This document shows, piece after piece, positions 33,901 through 43,363 of a stretch of DNA of 64,000 nt. Source of the stretch: Centroberyx gerrardi (Eukaryota > Chordata > Actinopteri > Beryciformes > Berycidae). The stretch lies in contig NC_136005.1 in the NCBI RefSeq assembly GCF_048128805.1, forward strand, positions 11,576,975-11,640,974. The letters run 5' to 3'. How positions within the stretch are numbered: position 1 is the first letter of the stretch; the number at the start of each line of letters is the position of its first letter. A model generated the notes under the pieces. That model worked only from the letters and a program-made list of their open reading frames with translations, ran no database searches and had not been told where the DNA came from. The translations under genes and the position numbers were made by a program.

Positions 33901-36652
33901 CATTTCCATTTTGCACATTGTACATGCTGTATTTTAACTCACAATATCTCCACAGTACCTGGTATGTATGCAGAATCTCTAGGAAGGCTCTATAGATCTC
34001 TGGGTGGTCCAGGAAACGGTTTTTAATCTTATTGACGTAGCTGATGGCACTGTCAAACTCTACAGGGCTTGGCTCTGAGGCAGGGGGGGACACAGAAGAG
34101 GTGGGTGCCTGATTCGGGGTCTCTCTGCTGGTCAGGGGAAGGGAAAGTCTGCTGGGGGGCTCGGGAGGTCCTGTGGTGGTTGAGGAAGACAGGGTCTCTG
34201 GTGGGGCCGCCATGACTTCACTGCTCTGGGCAGGTCCAGCCTCAACGTGGGAAACAGAGGTACTACCAGAGGTCGCAGTCACAGCAGGGCTGGCTATACT
34301 CTTCCCCTGCTGGCCTGGGGATACCTGGAAATAGCAGTATGATTTAGAGGTGCATTAATGCAAGAAAACTGTGCACAACCTTTTTAGGAAAATCTCTGCC
34401 AGCAAAATGACAAGATGGTGGCTTTAGTGTAAAACAATCTTAATGTACTTGTGTTGCTACAGAATATTTAAAGTATTGGTTTTGAGAACTTATCCAATTC
34501 AACTGTCTCACCTGGGTAGAGAAAGGAGACTGGAGGAAAACCATTCCATTCTTAGGGATCTCTATCCGATACCCCGGCGGTAGGAAGGCATTGAAGCCCA
34601 AGACCAGGTCCGGGTGCCCATGGAAGAGTTGTGACACACGGTTTATAACCCCCGGTGTGTCAATGCTGTTCAAGAGAACAGACAGAAATTTTTAGTGGTG
34701 GAACGTTTGACAGAGGAAGTGACCACAAATAAGATTAGCCTCCCCTTGTATGTGCTGCATGAAGACAACCAGTTCATGCTCTCAAACAGGGTCCTGCAGC
34801 TCAGTATAAAAAGGAAGGTAGGCTACTCACTAATGACAATCTCATTCATGCCACACTTAAATTCCAATATATGATAAATTGTTGGATAATCACAATAGGA
34901 AGCTTTAATGCAATTTCTTACTGATCCATATTAGAACAAAAAGTTACAGGAAATCTATGATGGATCCCTGTATAGGTATATTTTGAAACTTGTCAAATTC
35001 CCTACACAGGCTGCGCTATCTTGTAGCGAAAGAGCACATTTTCACAGAATCTGCTATTAAGAATCAATTTATCTCATTAAGGAAATGGACTACTAAAAAC
35101 CAATAACTTTTGGTCACTGCCTAGATGGATAGTGCTTTAATGCTGTGCAAATTGGACATACAGTTTAACCAATGCTGAGTGTCATCCTTTTCTATGCATC
35201 CCTACATTAAAGTTGGTTGTTCTGTATCTGTATAAATTGTCATAGCTACCTCTGTGACTTGAACTCTTTCATGATGTCAAGAAACTTGTTGTATATTCCA
35301 GGATCATTCCCAAACCGTATTTTGACTTGGTCCAGATATGACAAGGCATCTTCAACCTAAACACAGAGACAAAATGACAAAATCAATGCAGCACAAAGCA
35401 AAATTACAGTCTCACCTGGAACTAAGGAGAAGCATTTTCACAAACATCTTGTTGTGCTGTTCATGAAGCAGATCCAGCAGAGATGCCAAGCCAGTCCTCA
35501 AATAGCTTTAAAAATGTTTGACAGGACAATGGCCTGACTACACATCTGTTGTCTAAGGTTCATCGCTAATAATGTTGCCATGCATGATTAGACAGGCAAA
35601 TACTCCTATTGGGTTCCAAGCGCCTAGGCTAAAAACCGAGAATTTTGCATTGCAGGATTTCTCGATACCGTTTGTACAAAAATGGAACATCTAAATAGCT
35701 AGCGTTTGCTGTCTTCATTGACAAGTGAAGTGTTATATCAACAAATACACAAGCTACTGCCAGTACAAATAAATAAATAAACAAGAGTGTATACAAAAAA
35801 ACACGAAGGCGCATTTGTTCGTTGGACCATATCTGTAATCAGAACCTCCATGTTACGATAAAGAAAAAAATAACAATTTGTTCACACAAAGCATTGTCAA
35901 AAATAATCCACGACTGGAGAGGGTTAGCTTAGCTAACGTTAGCCAACAACCAGTGATTTGACAATAACTCCACCACAACACCTACCCAGATACGATTTAA
36001 TACAACCTGAATACATGTTGTTACAGTTGGTAACTAGCCAACAGTGACGCGTTTGCTAATATGAAAATCATTCATGGTTAAATACTGCAATAACAAAGAA
36101 AATTTCAATGAAGCTGCTAATCAAGTGAACTAGCCGTTCTTAGCTAACCAGGCTTGCGTCCTCCACTTTGTTCAGGGTGGCTGAAAAACGAACAAGGAGG
36201 AACTTCGAACAACCGAGGTCGGAGTTAACGTTAGCTCACGGTAGCTATTATTGACATCGTAGATAACAAACTACCGTTAACTGTCTTTCGACAGTCACTG
36301 GGCCAATTCGTTAATGAAATCTTGCGTCCAAGTCTAACCTTAAATGTCATTGTGTTCTGCCGTTTAGCAATGAATTACTTTTAATAGGCCAGCAAGCTAA
36401 CTAACGTTAGCCAGCCATTCCTTTCACTACACTCAGCGTTGGGAGAGAAAAAGAAAGCCGCAAATCCCAAGCAATGATCTGACGAACAAAATGGTTCTGA
36501 CTCTGTGAGGGACTTTTCCCTTCTCGTATTCGCTGTCTTACCTTCAGTTTTTGGAAGTGCTGCTGTTGCACTTGCTTTTGTGTTACAACGTAAGGCTTGT
36601 CTTGAATTTGGTTTATTTGCTTCGTGGTGCTGTGTGCCTGAATCTTCGCCAT
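21114..36652 (-). CDS. sin3b: SIN3B transcriptional co-repressor, complete (1287 aa)
   Basis: SIN3B is the nuclear scaffold that joins HDAC1/2 to sequence-specific repressors. Nineteen coding exons, in gene order: 36542-36652, 35250-35356, 34512-34665, 33959-34324, 33236-33391, 32719-32847, 32459-32548, 32125-32243, 31462-31675, 30179-30295, 29810-30048, 28830-29013, 27418-28333, 26414-26583, 25443-25616, 22835-22927, 22544-22638, 21624-21822 and 21114-21344. They total 3864 nt with all phases matching. Domains: PAH1 about residues 38-108 ([16 protein letters not shown]), PAH2 about 212-298 ([20 protein letters not shown]), PAH3 about 367-430, the HDAC-interaction region from about 440 ([20 protein letters not shown]) and the C-terminal Sin3 domain including [20 protein letters not shown] and [12 protein letters not shown]. 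The IEIPKNG sequence after PAH1 matches SIN3B rather than SIN3A. The start has A at -3 and G at +4. The 916-bp exon 13 encodes a long low-complexity linker that makes this protein longer than human SIN3B (about 1160 aa). Confidence 0.96.
21952..22290. mobile_element. Degenerate DNA-transposon-like repeat in sin3b intron
   Basis: The segment begins CAGGGTTCCTACACC and contains GGCTGGGCGATATG and CTTTTCAAGACCAGG motifs that recur in fish DNA-transposon remnants. A relative beginning CAGGGTTCCTACTC occurs at 41376-41640 in haus5. No clean terminal repeats were found, so the class (perhaps hAT-like) is uncertain. Confidence 0.35.
22406..22486 (+). repeat. 25-bp direct duplication in sin3b intron 17
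   Basis: The sequence AACACCACTTATACTACAAC plus TGTAG occurs twice, near 22406-22430 and 22461-22486. The copies are separated by an AT-rich spacer that itself repeats ACCATATA units. The intron lies between exon 18 (ends 21822) and exon 17 (starts 22544). Confidence 0.75.
22773..22828 (+). repeat. TG repeat beside the sin3b exon 16 donor
   Basis: About 28 TG units on the plus strand (CA in gene sense) begin within ten bases of the splice donor of sin3b exon 16, whose coding end is 22835. Confidence 0.95.
23551..24186. mobile_element. Non-autonomous DNA transposon with inverted ends, sin3b intron 15
   Basis: The left end contains CGTTTACATGGACTGCAATA and the right end, read on the minus strand, contains CGTTTACACGGACTGCAATA. 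Similarity continues for about 50 bases on each side. No transposase is encoded in the 636 bases between. It lies in the 2.5-kb intron between exon 16 (22835-22927) and exon 15 (25443-25616). The copy is diverged, and no clean target-site duplication was identified. Confidence 0.75.
24589..25196. mobile_element. TTAA-type MITE with AGGAAAAATCCACC inverted ends, sin3b intron 15
   Basis: The 14-base ends AGGAAAAATCCACC (24589-24602) and GGTGGATTTTTCCT (25183-25196) are exact reverse complements. TTAA precedes the left end (24585-24588) and CTAA follows the right end, consistent with a TTAA target duplication that has lost one base. The 608-bp copy has no ORF of note. TTAA targeting with AGG termini points to a Kolobok- or piggyBac-like family (inference). 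Confidence 0.7.
25697..26362. mobile_element. Possible hAT-like remnant in sin3b intron 14
   Basis: The left part reads TAGGGCTGTGACAT and the right part, on the minus strand, reads TAGTGTTGTGACATT, an imperfect inverted pair. TTCGAAT-type motifs lie just inside both ends. The interior shows no transposase. The pairing is weak and the class is inferred from the CTGTGAC-like terminus. Confidence 0.35.
27790..28030 (-). repeat. Coding homopolymer region of sin3b exon 13
   Basis: Exon 13 encodes consecutive low-complexity tracts: an acidic/Gly-rich segment, a run of nine alanines made from GCA codons (about 27970-28000), then Gly/Ser/Asn and alternating Ser-Gln and Thr-Gln pairs (about 27845-27905). 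The tracts are in frame and inside a linker between conserved SIN3B domains. Confidence 0.9.
30296..30301 (-). promoter_or_regulatory. NAGNAG tandem splice acceptor at sin3b exon 10
   Basis: In gene sense the intron ends GAGAAG before GTGCTGAATG. Use of the second AG gives Lys-Glu-Val as in mammalian SIN3B. Use of the first AG would insert one lysine. The AAG site is the better match to consensus and is used in the coding model. Confidence 0.7.
30416..31133. mobile_element. 718-bp TTAA-flanked non-autonomous DNA transposon (Kolobok/piggyBac-like)
   Basis: The terminal inverted repeats start AGGATAAGGCTGGTG and run about 73 bases (30416-30488 and 31061-31133) with one mismatch seen. TTAA flanks both sides (30412-30415 and 31134-31137). 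The unoccupied TTAA site survives in the opposite arm of the host foldback at 31319-31322. No transposase is encoded. Near-identical ends suggest a recent insertion. Confidence 0.88.
30868..31030 (-). mobile_element. tRNA-related SINE-like copy nested in the TTAA element
   Basis: On the minus strand the sequence contains GGTTTGAATCC, a good RNA polymerase III B box, within a GC-rich block ending toward a TTTATT-rich and GA-rich tail on the plus strand. It lies entirely inside the 718-bp element. The A box is not clear, so assignment to a tRNA-derived family is tentative. Confidence 0.45.
31239..31270. ncRNA. Paired head-to-head hammerhead-ribozyme-like motifs
   Basis: On the plus strand CTGATGA (31250-31256) is followed after nine bases by GAAAC (31266-31270). 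On the minus strand the mirror copy has CTGATGA (31239-31245 on the plus coordinates) and GAAAC (31224-31228), also nine bases apart. These spacings resemble the two conserved boxes of hammerhead ribozymes. Stem II would be weak (GC UUUG GC in one copy, with an extra A), and stems I and III are not convincing, so activity is doubtful. Confidence 0.3.
35932..35943. promoter_or_regulatory. GCTAACGTTAGC palindrome in sin3b intron 1
   Basis: A perfect 12-base palindrome. Near copies occur at 36225-36236 (TTAACGTTAGCT) and 36401-36411 (CTAACGTTAGC), all within 750 bases of the sin3b start codon. An identical copy lies upstream of haus5 at 46171-46182. Confidence 0.6.
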
Positions 36653-37200
36653 TATCCCGGCGACAGGAGGCTTGAAGCCACTACCACAACTTGAGAAGGA
36701 AGCTTCGGTGTATCTCTAGTTGTTGGCTAGCCGACAAATCTTCCTCTTGGTCGGGAAGCCAGCCTGCCAGCAACGTCTAACGCTACTTGCCTAGCTGGAC
36801 AGTCTCCGCACAACGCAAAGGACGGAAAATCCACCAGAGTGGAGGGTGATGACAAGCAAGCTGCTACTCGCTGCGACTTTGATTAAACGCCATTATCGGT
36901 TTAAAGAATAACTGATAACAAGCTGCGACAAGACGAACCCTCGGAAAATAAGCTTAGGGACAATGGTTGCCGTTTATCTTATTTAAAATAAGTATCGCCT
37001 GTCTCTTTAAATTCGGCGGCAGCGGTCTGTCTTGGCGTCCGGAAGCCCGAGTAGGAGTGAAAAATTCAACTGCGCAGCCGCATAGAGAGGCGGAGCCGAC
37101 TTCACAAGAGATTCAGATTGTTCCACACCCCCTTCAATGCTACAAAGAAACAATGTTACTCCGTGCGAAACGATAGCTACAAACTTAGCTAAATCCACAA
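36653..37200 (-). promoter_or_regulatory. Probable sin3b promoter and 5' UTR
   Basis: The segment upstream of the sin3b ATG is locally richer in G+C and CpG than the introns, with several short GC boxes near 37010-37090. No upstream ATG-initiated conserved ORF was recognised. The haus5 gene ends at 37645 on the same strand, so the promoter must lie between about 36.7 and 37.4 kb. Confidence 0.45.
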
Positions 37201-37414
37201 GAACACGATGAACTTAGTGAGCAACCACAGTGAGATAAAAGGATACTGGGATAATGATGGATTTCCACACTCTCACACACAAAGCAGTACCAGAAGAAAA
37301 TGCAGCACGGATTCAGCATGTACAAGATAGAACTAAAAAGGCAACCCTAACTTTACACTGCATTGCTGAGTGCATTTCAAGGAAGTGAACCACAGATAAT
37401 TGGATGTAAAATTA

Positions 37415-37420
37415 TTTATT
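37415..37420 (-). terminator. Candidate polyadenylation signal for haus5
   Basis: TTTATT on the plus strand is AATAAA on the minus strand, 225 bases after the haus5 stop codon. A short 3' UTR would fit the close spacing to sin3b. Confidence 0.5.
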
Positions 37421-37644
37421 GATGACCGTCTTACACATCAAAAGGAGCAACCATGTGAATTAAAAGCTTAGAACAGAAAACTATGAAAGACCAATTCAGT
37501 TAACCATTACTCTTATGCGGCGTAATTGTGCATTTTTAGCTACTGCAGTCTGGTTATTCTTCCACTGAAAGATGCTGAGTGATCTCCCTCATAGCTTGGA
37601 CACTTTCAGGGGACCTCGTTTCGAGTTGCTGTGTGTGGTATTCA

Positions 37645-40600
37645 CTAGGAGGTCTTGGCAGCTAGTTTCCACCTTTGTAACCACTGTTGAAGAGTCAGTC
37701 CTCCTTTACTGATCTCAGCTAAGGCATGCTGGGCTGGTTGATCCCACCTACAAGTATGCACACACACACAAAACAGGAAAAGATTAACCAGGAAGACCAA
37801 CACTTACTGCTAACTAAAAGTATAAATTGAAAATAATACACGTTATAATGTTAAGAAAAACAAAATCAACTCTTGAGTGAAGTAATCAATACAGCAAAGG
37901 TTTATGCCCAAGTTTACTGTTAATCAACCCTAAATACTGAAAGGAGGCTAGACATATTACAATGATGCTAATGTATTTTGCGTTGTATCCACCAGTTTGC
38001 GGTAGGTCATCTGTTTCAGAAAAAGTTTGACTCACCAGTAAGAGATGGCGGTTTTGACTTGGCTCCCGTAGGAAAGGCCCTGAGTGCAGTGCTGGGTGAG
38101 ATCTCTGGCCCTCGGTACCAGAGACTTCAGCAGCTTCTGATCCTCCTCCACGACTCTGGACAGCAAGGCTAAGAAGCACAGTGACGAGGGACAGAGAGAG
38201 ATGGTAGGTTTGCTGTTACTAAGACTGATTACAATCTTAAAAAACACACAAAAACACAATGACACCTGCTGGACTAAATGATGATTTTAGCTTGAAATGC
38301 TTTCCCTGAACAAGTTTATGGCAACAAGAACTGTATCGTAGAACACAGACTGTAACCTCAGTAAGAGTCGTTAAGTTGTGTGCCATTTCACCTGTTTTAG
38401 TCATTGTCATGTTGTTAGAAAGGACGATGTTTATGGGACCTTGTTGAATGAATTACTATATGACCCTGTAAGCCAATCACCTGCCAACGCCTGTATACAA
38501 AAGGTATGACCTCCATTTTCTTCCATGCTCTTAAGAATGCCACTAGGCCAAAACGTTAGCATGTTTGTTGACATGGCCAAAATAAATTGGTGAAATTGAG
38601 ATTAGTCACTTTGTCCTCACAATCTGTGCGTGTACTACCTGTTTTACCTGTGGGTATTTGATGTTGGTACAATCTTAAAAACGTGCTTATGTTTGCACAG
38701 GTAATATATGCAATGCAAGTCCTTTATTATGCATATGCGTACAAACTATGCCAAATGTAGCACTTGTTGCTGGCCCTTTTGAGAATGATAAAGCTTCACC
38801 CCTTACCTTTTTGATCAGGTGCATGCAGCAACTCTGCTTGTGTCTGTATTTTCTGCAGAGCAGCGGAGTGGAGCTGCAGCAACTGACGGAGAAAACGCAA
38901 CTCAAGGTGTTGGGAGCGCGCCTGGGAACACAACTCCTCTGGAGCCTGAAGGGGTAGGCAGAGGGAAAAATTAGAGTGTCAACGTGAGAGAAAGAGGCAA
39001 TGGAGAAGAAATTCTATGAAATGAAATTCAGCTTGTCGGGCAGCAAAATTTACACCGTGAAAGGGTTTGTGAAACTAGAAGATTAACAGATTTATCAGAT
39101 ATCCATGAAAAGCAAATTCACAGCACCCTAGAAATGCAGGACTGTTGGTCTTGTACTTCTGTGCAGTGAATTGCTTTTCATGGACATTATTTTTTTACTT
39201 CAGTTGTTACCAAGAAGAAAGAACAGCTGTTAAAGGAGATCTCAGTTTTTTGGGGGGTTTAACAGATGAATGTATGATATGCCGAGACTCACTCTGTACA
39301 GTGGGAATGCCAGGCTCTGACACAAGCTGCGGAAGGACGGGGACTGCAAGCGATGGATTGACAACCATGATGCAGGGATTCTCTGCGTTCTGAAACAATA
39401 GAAACAATTGAACTTTTCCATTTCTGTTCAACAACAACCAACATTTCATTAAGAGTATGGTTAAAAATGCATTTTTTTCTCATGGTGCACAGAGAGTCAA
39501 GTGGTTAAGTCCACATTTTTCATTGAAATATGTCACCCTATCCATTTTCAGTGTTATTTCATGTATAGAATCAGTTACTGTGTTTTAATTTAAAACTTGC
39601 TCACTCACTTACACAATGGATCAAGTTTGCAATTCATCCTGAAGTGCAACAGAACTTAATATGTATTCAAACATTATTGTCTAAAAAAAAAGTTACCGGC
39701 CTGTGTGATGGGTGACCCTTGTTGATTTATCCGCCAAAGACGCATGTTACTGGCATTTGGCACTTGGCAGGTGTTAATTTCAGACCCTGTTCCAAACTGT
39801 GTGAATACTGTGTGAAATGCATTTCTTGGTTAAGTACTGACCTGACCTGAGTTCATCAGTTCAACAAACAGAAGTACCAGAAGTAGAGAACTGTCTCTTA
39901 CCCTTCAACGGTCCTGCGGTCCAGAGCAAGGAGTGAAACCGTTCCAAACTGTCTGGCCTCCTGGGAAATAGAGTTCCGCAGACTGTTGGCTGCAGTGACG
40001 ACCTCGCCAAACTGTGGCACCAGCTTGCCTTGGACAAACACCTCTAACTGAAAACAGACAGAGGGACAGAGGGATAGGAACTGTGAAGAGATGTTCAGAG
40101 GTTTGCTTCATTGTGGCACAAGGTATTCAACTAATGTTAAAAAAAAATATATATATATATATAATTTCACAATGATGTCAGCAAGTCTGCAGTGTGTTTA
40201 CTGGTGAAGTTGTTTCTTAAGCGGAAGGCTAAGACGACCTGCCCCTTTACCCAATCAAGATCAATACTCAAAGTGGTTCCTGCTTCACATGGAAATGGAT
40301 GCGACGGAGTACACACGGTCAAAATGTTGTAATTGCGGCCACAACAACTAGGCGTCTTAGAGTCGTGCACCACCTGAAATCTGAGACAATGTGAATGGTG
40401 CTACAGCGCCTCCGCCCAGGATTGGCTGAACAAAGAGGAACCAGAATTACTGGCCGATTACACTGGGGTTATTTGTTTCTTGTTGGGAGATGTGGCGAGC
40501 TGAATTTTCCTGCAGCGCCACAAAGTATGGCGTGCAATCGCCATGAGAAGAACAAGAAGCATGAATGCCACGATACACAGCTCCCGTGCATCTATCCATC

Positions 40601-41989
40601 CCTTAGAAATTACCCCCCTACTACAATGTCATAGACTGATGGAGGACATCCACACCTCTCTGTGCAGATGGATCAGCTCTGTCTTGGCCGTGGAGTTCCC
40701 CTTAATCAGACCCCTGATCTGCTCCTGTCTGAGAGCCTGGGGAGACACAACAGCAAAACAACATATGTTTATTTATATATCTTGCAGCTCTGCACCTCAA
40801 GTGCCTGAGGGTTTAAAGCCTCGAGGTGGTTTGAGGACAGCACCAAGTGGATAGTGTGTACAAATAAATTCTAATAAATTTCTTAAAAGTTAGAAAATGC
40901 TTTATCCAAGAGGGATATTGGTGAAAGGTTATGAGAGGTTATGAGAGGTTCCATATTGTCCATCCACTCTCACCACAAGTTGTCTGAAGTCCAGGATGCT
41001 CTGCCACTGGCTGCGGAGGTTCCTGAGTGCCTCCTGTCTGCTTCTGGCGTGTTGGTCAAGTTGGAGACACTGTTCTCTAATATGGTCCCTTGCTGCTGCC
41101 TGCATCACACACTGGAGCTCCACCTCTAGCACTGACCTGAGATCAATACAGAGGGTGTGAGAAACACAAAGCAGACAGTAAACTCTTTAAAAGAAAAAAA
41201 GGATTTCCTTTGCTCAGACTTAATCAGTCTCTATCTAGCAGGACTTGACCATCAAATTTGTTGCAAACACAAATAAAGAATAGCTAGCGAATACAGAGGA
41301 TCAAAGGCGTCCAACATTTTTATAATACATAAATTAAATGCCAAATCTTTAGTCAATAAAAATGCTAGACAATGCAGGGTTCCTACTCTGATTCAGATTC
41401 AGAATTCTGTGACTTTTTCCTGACTTTCCATGACCAAAATAATATTTCTGGGCTAAATTATATGTATGTATATATGTGTCTGAAGCTCTTGTAGCAGTGA
41501 TAGCAATTAATTTTGTTATGGTGGCCCACCACTGTTAATATAGGAAAAACACTGCTTCAGAGAATTTATCAAATTCCAGAATACACCTCTTAAAATTCCA
41601 CGATATTCCAGAAATTCCATGACTTGTGGGAACGACATCAATAAACCCTACAGTTAATTAAGAAAGTCCAGCAACCAGACTGGACTTACAGTGCCAGGGC
41701 ATCAGTGTGAAGCTCATCCCCCAGGACAGACATCTCCTGCTCAGCCTCCTCCTTGTGGGTCTGCAGCTGGTTTCGGAGCTGCTGGACCCTGGAACGGGTC
41801 TGGGCCAACTCCACCAAACTCTGCTCCACCTCCTCCCACGCAGACTGGAACAACACAGACACACACAAGTCCACAAATACACTGTATCACTCACAAATGT
41901 TATGGAACGCATGAACGTAATGTTTTCTTCTTTAAATGAGTAATTACACACTTCTGGAATGTTTGCTGCTTGTATTGGCCTGTATTACA

Positions 41990-42020
<31 letters not shown>

Positions 42021-43318
42021 TGCACCTGTAGTAGGTTCTTAACAGGCGGCAACTCATCCTCTTCTCTTGAGATGTCCAGAAGGTGATTGCTTTCATAGCG
42101 GAACCTGCAATAAACATGTCAGATAAATACTCTACGGTTTGAAACTTCTGGATCTATCAGAGATGAGGCCAGGATAAGACAAGCAAGCAGGAAATATAAA
42201 GGGAATACAGCCATATAACCATTAGAAATGGTGTGTCCAAAAAGACTGAGTTGCACACATGATCTGTATCCAAATGTTTGGCAAATCCTTAGTTGTTACA
42301 TCATTTCTGTAGGATTTGAAGTCTTGTTTATTCAGGTCTCGAAAACCTGTATGGTTAAGAGTCTTTGAGGAAAAAAAGAGGGATATAATAATTTTTTGTC
42401 ATACCGCAGAGCTGTCACATCCCGCGTCACATCCAAAGAGGCTAGCTTCTCCTCTAGTTCCCTCTGTTGTCTGGAAGCTAAATATTGCAACGCTGAGAGG
42501 ATTTGGTTTGGAGGATAGCTACTCAACAGGTCCTGATGACATGACAGCAGCAACATATTAATGTCGTGTGAAAATCAAGGAGGACATAGAAGCTAATAGA
42601 AAAATATATAGTGTCATGGTAAAAGCCAATCAAATTCTACCAACCTCCACAGCACTTAACCAATACTGAAACACTGCAGCCCTCTGTTCACGGGTCATAC
42701 TGACAGAGAAAGAGAGAGAAATGGTGGTGAATTCAAGTAAGATGAAGTTGACAATTCAGAAAAACAAGTACAGTATGTACTGTAGTCCTTACTGTGTGGC
42801 TGCAGAGGGCGCTGTCTTCAGTTCACTCTCTTGTAAAGACTGGAAGAAGAGGACCCTCTCATCACACAGCTCTCTCACTTCACGCTGATGGGAGAAACGT
42901 ACAACACAAGAAATAGGATGATTTGCTTGAACCAGCAGCTGTTTAACTTAATGTGTTACAGTCATCTTGGCCTGTATTACACAGATTTCTGTGAATAAGT
43001 GCTGATCTCTGACTGACTCCTCTATGACTGACAGGTTACCTTGGCCATTATAGTCATGGGGTGAAAAAACTCATCAGCTCTCATCGTTATTCTTCTGACA
43101 TGCTAAATGCTAAAGTCCAGTCCTAACTCTACTCAGACCATGGTGGATTTGGCAGCTCTTACCAGGACCTGTGCCTCTGCTGCGGCGTTGGAGCTCAGGT
43201 GGTCACCACAGCTGCTGGACGGCTTATTGTCAAACAACACTTCAATCTCTGCCTTCCTGCAATACACAGCACAGTACTTGTTATTTTTCAGATTTTAACT
43301 GCTATGTGGTTAGTGTGT

Positions 43319-43363
<45 letters not shown>

